This document shows, piece by piece, positions 4,227 through 6,193 of a stretch of DNA of 6,193 nt. Source of the stretch: Actinomycetes bacterium. Its GTDB lineage: Bacteria; Actinomycetota; Acidimicrobiia; Acidimicrobiales; Acidimicrobiaceae. Under the pieces are notes generated by a model, which saw nothing but the letters and a program-made list of their open reading frames with translations, made no database searches and had not been told where the DNA came from. Location: the NCBI GenBank assembly GCA_021844725.1, contig JAKBSX010000107.1, positions 1-6,193 on the forward strand, in the 5' to 3' direction. Position 1 is the stretch's first letter. Each line of letters opens with the position of its first letter. The position numbers and the translations under genes were made by a program.

Positions 4227-5366
4227 TCATGCCACCCCAAGATCGAACTTGTTCCAACGAAAAACGACTGGTGCAGCATTGAATTCCTCGACGCCTTTGA
4301 GAATGCGTTCCTTTAGTTCATCTGTGGAATCAACCCGTATATGGCGCAGGAATGTTCTGCTCATTTTCGAAAAGACAGATTCAATCAGGTTGAGCCATGA
4401 TCCATGCTTGGGAGTATGAACGTATTCGAAACGTCCAGGACGGCTCGCCAGATAGGCCATAGTCTCTTTTGAGATATGGGCTGAATGATTGTCTAATACG
4501 ACACGGATAGTGGCATCATCTGGATAGTACTCATCCAGTGTCTTTAGCAGTTCGATGAACTCAATACTTCTGTGGCGGTCTTCCACATTGGCAAAGATAT
4601 GGCCTGAGTGCAAGTCGATTCCGGCCAGGATCGACACCGTGCCATGACGTGTGTATTCATAATCACGCCCTATCGTTGGTTCCTTTCCAGGCACTGGCGG
4701 CAGATCGGGTGCGCTAAGGCCAACGGCCTGTACCCCAGGCTTCTCATCGACGCTGACACTATAGATCGGACTGGTTCTTCCGGTTTGGATTTCGCCTTCA
4801 GAGTAGATAGAGACCTCGGAATAGACCATCAGCACTTCCTGCATCTTTCGGTCGAACTCTGGATCTCTCTTTTCTAAGTAATAACGGATCTTATGGGGCT
4901 TGATCTCGTTCTCGTCCAGGATGCGCCATATTGTGCTCTTGCCCGCCTTTGCCAGACGCGGGAATCCAGCAGCATCAGCGTGTTCAGATATAAAGCGGGT
5001 AAGGCCGGATATCGACCACAGCTCTGCTGTAAGTCCATGATCTAGCGGTTTGGTACAGGCAATGGCTACCACCCACGCCTTGGCTTCATCTGTAATCTCT
5101 GGTTCATAGGGACGGTGGTAGGTATCTTTCAGTCCCATCTGAACGCCAGCTGCAAGTGCTTTATCGACGCACTTATAAATCATCGGCCGTCCCACTCCAA
5201 TTTGGCGTGACAATTCCGAGATCGATGTACCCTCTGCATAGCCAAGCAGAACCTTGGCCCTTTCAACTTCACGAAGTGGAGCTGTTCGTGACCCCGCCAG
5301 ATCTTTTAGCATCAAGCGCTGATCTTCGGTAAGTACCAGAGGTGGTCGTTGTGTCTTTCTTGCCAT
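4227..5366 (-). CDS. IS630-family transposase
   Basis: A 379-residue DDE transposase that cuts and rejoins the IS ends at TA targets. The N-terminal part has a helix-turn-helix (about 46-68, GTSISELSRQIGVGRPMIYKCV) followed by a second winged-helix-like region (about 88-165) for end binding. The catalytic triad is D207 (YSVSVDEKPG), D292 (RVVLDNHSAH) and E329 (GSWLNLIESVFSKM), with the D-to-E spacing typical of IS630. HTPKHGSWLNLIE is the family's signature. The start is ATG 5366, five bases after an AAGGAGG ribosome binding site (5372-5378); an upstream in-frame start at 5405 lacks such a site. No frameshift or internal stop is present, so the enzyme should be functional. The gene ends 13 bases before the left inverted repeat. 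Confidence 0.95.
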   Translation of the reverse strand: MARKTQRPPLVLTEDQRLMLKDLAGSRTAPLREVERAKVLLGYAEGTSISELSRQIGVGRPMIYKCVDKALAAGVQMGLKDTYHRPYEPEITDEAKAWVVAIACTKPLDHGLTAELWSISGLTRFISEHADAAGFPRLAKAGKSTIWRILDENEIKPHKIRYYLEKRDPEFDRKMQEVLMVYSEVSIYSEGEIQTGRTSPIYSVSVDEKPGVQAVGLSAPDLPPVPGKEPTIGRDYEYTRHGTVSILAGIDLHSGHIFANVEDRHRSIEFIELLKTLDEYYPDDATIRVVLDNHSAHISKETMAYLASRPGRFEYVHTPKHGSWLNLIESVFSKMSRTFLRHIRVDSTDELKERILKGVEEFNAAPVVFRWNKFDLGVA

Positions 5367-5426
5367 GATTGCCTCCTTATAGAGTTCAATATAATCATGG
5401 CACAAATTATTACCTATGTAATGCTA

Positions 5427-5446
5427 TTAGCGGAACGAACTACTAG
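5427..5446 (+). repeat. right terminal inverted repeat of the IS
   Basis: TTAGCGGAACGAACTACTAG is the inverted partner of 4195-4214 with one mismatch, followed by the duplicated TA at 5447-5448. This is the promoter-proximal end of the transposase gene. Confidence 0.93.
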
Positions 5447-5476
5447 TAACCGGTCGTCTGACAGGCAGTGGCGATT

Positions 5477-5701
5477 ATGGTCTTGGAATTCATGAACGGA
5501 GCACGAGTAGCCGAAGCATTCGCTGAAGCATCAATGGCTTTTACGTTTCCTGAACCACACGGACTATTTTTAGTGCGGGAATGGCTCATAAACCAGAGCG
5601 GAGAGCTTATTGAAGAAGTTCCGGGTACACGAGGCTTACTCATCCCAAACATAGACCAAGTATGCTATATACGTATACAGGAGTCTCCCGAGAGCGCATA
5701 G
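5477..5701 (+). CDS. hypothetical small protein, 74 residues
   Basis: I do not recognise this protein. It begins MVLEFMNGARVAEAFAEAS, likely helical, then has alternating hydrophobic segments (MAFTFPEPHGLFLVREWLI, ELIEEVP, RGLLIPNIDQVCYIRIQ) that look like a small beta-rich domain. It is acidic, soluble, and without signal or membrane helix. ATG 5477 is preferred, with an AGG about 11 bases upstream; GTG 5468 and ATG 5492 are alternatives and the TGA at 5459 bounds the frame. The IS ends only about 30 bases upstream, so its original promoter has probably been displaced. It is followed after 13 bases by the 48-residue gene, which has a strong ribosome binding site, so the two likely form an operon. 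Confidence 0.65.
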   Translation: MVLEFMNGARVAEAFAEASMAFTFPEPHGLFLVREWLINQSGELIEEVPGTRGLLIPNIDQVCYIRIQESPESA

Positions 5702-5714
5702 GGAAGGATTCTGA

Positions 5715-5861
5715 ATGGTTAAAGAGGGAACATTAAAGAAGGGCATGGTAGCAGGCCAGGGCAAGGCTCCTACTCGTCCACCCGAGTCATCCAGTCGCAG
5801 CCAACAATCTCAAGTACAAACCACGGCTCCTGCACAGCCGAGTAGTAATTCTGGGGAATAA
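5715..5861 (+). CDS. hypothetical low-complexity small protein, 48 residues
   Basis: A short gene with a clear ribosome binding site, GGGAAGGA (5701-5708), six bases before ATG 5715, and a TAA at 5859-5861. The N-terminal third is basic (MVKEGTLKKGMVAGQGKAP), and the rest is Pro/Ser/Gln/Thr-rich (PPESSSRSQQ, QTTAPAQPSSNSGE) and surely disordered. There is no cysteine, signal peptide or hydrophobic segment. Coupling to the 74-residue gene upstream (the ribosome binding site overlaps the last base of its stop) suggests they work together. The function is unknown: it could be a tail-like partner peptide, a scaffold, or a substrate of a modification system, none of which is shown. Confidence 0.55.
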   Translation: MVKEGTLKKGMVAGQGKAPTRPPESSSRSQQSQVQTTAPAQPSSNSGE

Positions 5862-5930
5862 TGACCTGCCTGTAATTTTGTTCTTTCAGCTATCGGGCAG
5901 AAGCGTGGGATGCTCTTGAGGTTGTGGTGT

Positions 5931-5944
5931 AAGAGCCAGCTCTT
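5931..5944. terminator. weak inverted repeat between convergent genes
   Basis: AAGAGC and GCTCTT form perfect 6-base arms separated by CA, in the gap between the + strand 48-residue gene and the minus-strand gene ending at 5993. It could serve as a bidirectional terminator, but the two-base centre and absence of a T run make this weak. Confidence 0.2.
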
Positions 5945-5992
5945 CCCGAATCCGCTACGCTTAAGTGTCAGTTCGATGCTGAATAGTTTTGA

Positions 5993-6055
5993 CTAAGACC
6001 TCTCATACTTAACGCCTCCCCTATAGAGCTTTCTACGGATTCGGCTTTTCCCCAC
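5993..6055 (-). repeat. direct repeat R2' (3' end of the right-edge gene)
   Basis: This 63-base copy is within the intact reading frame and matches 3212-3274 at 57 positions in the same orientation. Homology ends at the stop codon on one side and at the valine of 'DVGKSR' on the other. The two copies bracket vapBC, the IS and the two small genes. Confidence 0.75.
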
Positions 6056-6193
6056 ATCAATCATTGCGAATGGAGGAACCTGGGTGGTCCGTCTCTCGTT
6101 GTAATCACGCACCAGCTTCCCTGGTTTTGGGTCGACACCCATCTTTCGCAGAAATTCTGACGCTACTGTTGAGTTGCCAAACTTCTCTACTTT
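5993..6193 (-). CDS. C-terminal part of an unidentified protein (partial, 5' part beyond window)
   Basis: The minus-strand frame is open from the right edge to a TAG at 5993-5995, giving 66 residues. The visible part begins with a probable helix-turn-helix-like or helical segment (EKFGNSTVASEFLRKMGV), then DPKPGKLVRDYNERR, and ends in a very basic tail (GKSRIRRKLYRGGVKYERS) that could contact nucleic acid. I cannot name the family. Its last 20 codons plus stop are repeated at 3212-3274 with almost only silent changes, so this is probably the gene used as insertion site by the block to its left, with its own coding end kept intact. It was easy to miss because no start codon falls in the window. 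Confidence 0.65.
   Translation of the reverse strand, partial: KVEKFGNSTVASEFLRKMGVDPKPGKLVRDYNERRTTQVPPFAMIDVGKSRIRRKLYRGGVKYERS

Larger units (their letters stand above)
4195..5446 (-). mobile_element. complete IS630-family insertion sequence
   Basis: The 1252-bp element has 20-bp terminal inverted repeats with one mismatch, a single intact transposase gene on the minus strand, and TA on both sides (4193-4194 and 5447-5448). IS630/Tc1-type elements insert at TA and duplicate it. Removing the element plus one TA rejoins ...CTCAACC-TA-ACCGGTCG... It lies between vapC and the small gene pair, so it breaks no clearly recognisable gene but may separate the small genes from their promoter. Intact ends and gene suggest a recent, possibly still mobile, insertion. 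Confidence 0.93.

Noticed and set aside
4120..4419. 99-codon + strand frame over the IS left end
   Set aside because: It crosses the IS boundary and is antisense to the transposase.
4084..5526. A gene interrupted by the IS, rejoined as a frame of about 60 codons across the empty site
   Set aside because: The rejoined frame (stop at 5524-5526) is short, has no usable ribosome binding site (GGAGG abuts ATG 4120), overlaps the 74-residue gene in another frame and looks non-protein-like.
1..6193. CRISPR array, tRNA or rRNA gene
   Set aside because: No regularly spaced repeats with unique spacers were seen; the only tandem repeat has no spacers. No cloverleaf or rRNA-like sequence was recognised by eye.

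Overview
The window looks like part of an accessory (genomic-island) region of a bacterium, most likely an actinobacterium of moderate GC content. The evidence is protein family style only: a VapC toxin with the usual actinobacterial look, a small HicA-like protein paired with a helix-turn-helix protein in a form common in that phylum, and a four-helix membrane protein with an 'RPEEH' turn between helices like many actinobacterial membrane proteins. There is no rRNA, tRNA or other housekeeping marker, so the assignment is inference.

Layout. Positions 3-98 hold the last codons of a + strand gene. A 40-bp element (R1, 153-192) follows, running into three 11-bp tandem units. Next come a minus-strand 115-codon hypothetical gene (223-570), a divergent membrane protein gene (630-1538) and a 112-codon hypothetical gene (1635-1973). 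Convergent to these is a two-gene minus-strand operon: a 76-codon HicA-like protein, then a 179-codon HTH protein (2879 down to 2104), a candidate toxin-antitoxin-type pair. The gene-free stretch 2880-3211 has a possible promoter, an AT-rich cluster of inverted repeats (3074-3136) and a second copy of the 40-bp element (R1', 3163-3201).

Ten bases further on, at 3212-3274, lies a severed copy of the last 20 codons plus stop of a minus-strand gene. The uninterrupted 3' part of a homologous gene enters from the right edge (5993-6193). Between these two direct repeats sit a Phd/VapC toxin-antitoxin operon (3330-3997), a complete IS630-family insertion sequence with near-perfect 20-bp ends and TA target duplication (4195-5446), and two small + strand genes (74 and 48 codons).

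Interpretation. Two adjacent blocks, each carrying a toxin-antitoxin-like pair plus small unknown genes, are each bracketed by direct repeats: R1/R1' around 193-3162 and the gene 3'-end repeats R2/R2' around 3275-5992. Duplication of a gene's 3' end is what site-specific integration into that gene would leave. R1/R1' together suggest a 7-6-7 inverted core like those bound by tyrosine recombinases. No integrase lies in the window, so cassette-like stacking of mobile blocks is a hypothesis. The IS is a later insertion between vapBC and the small gene pair.
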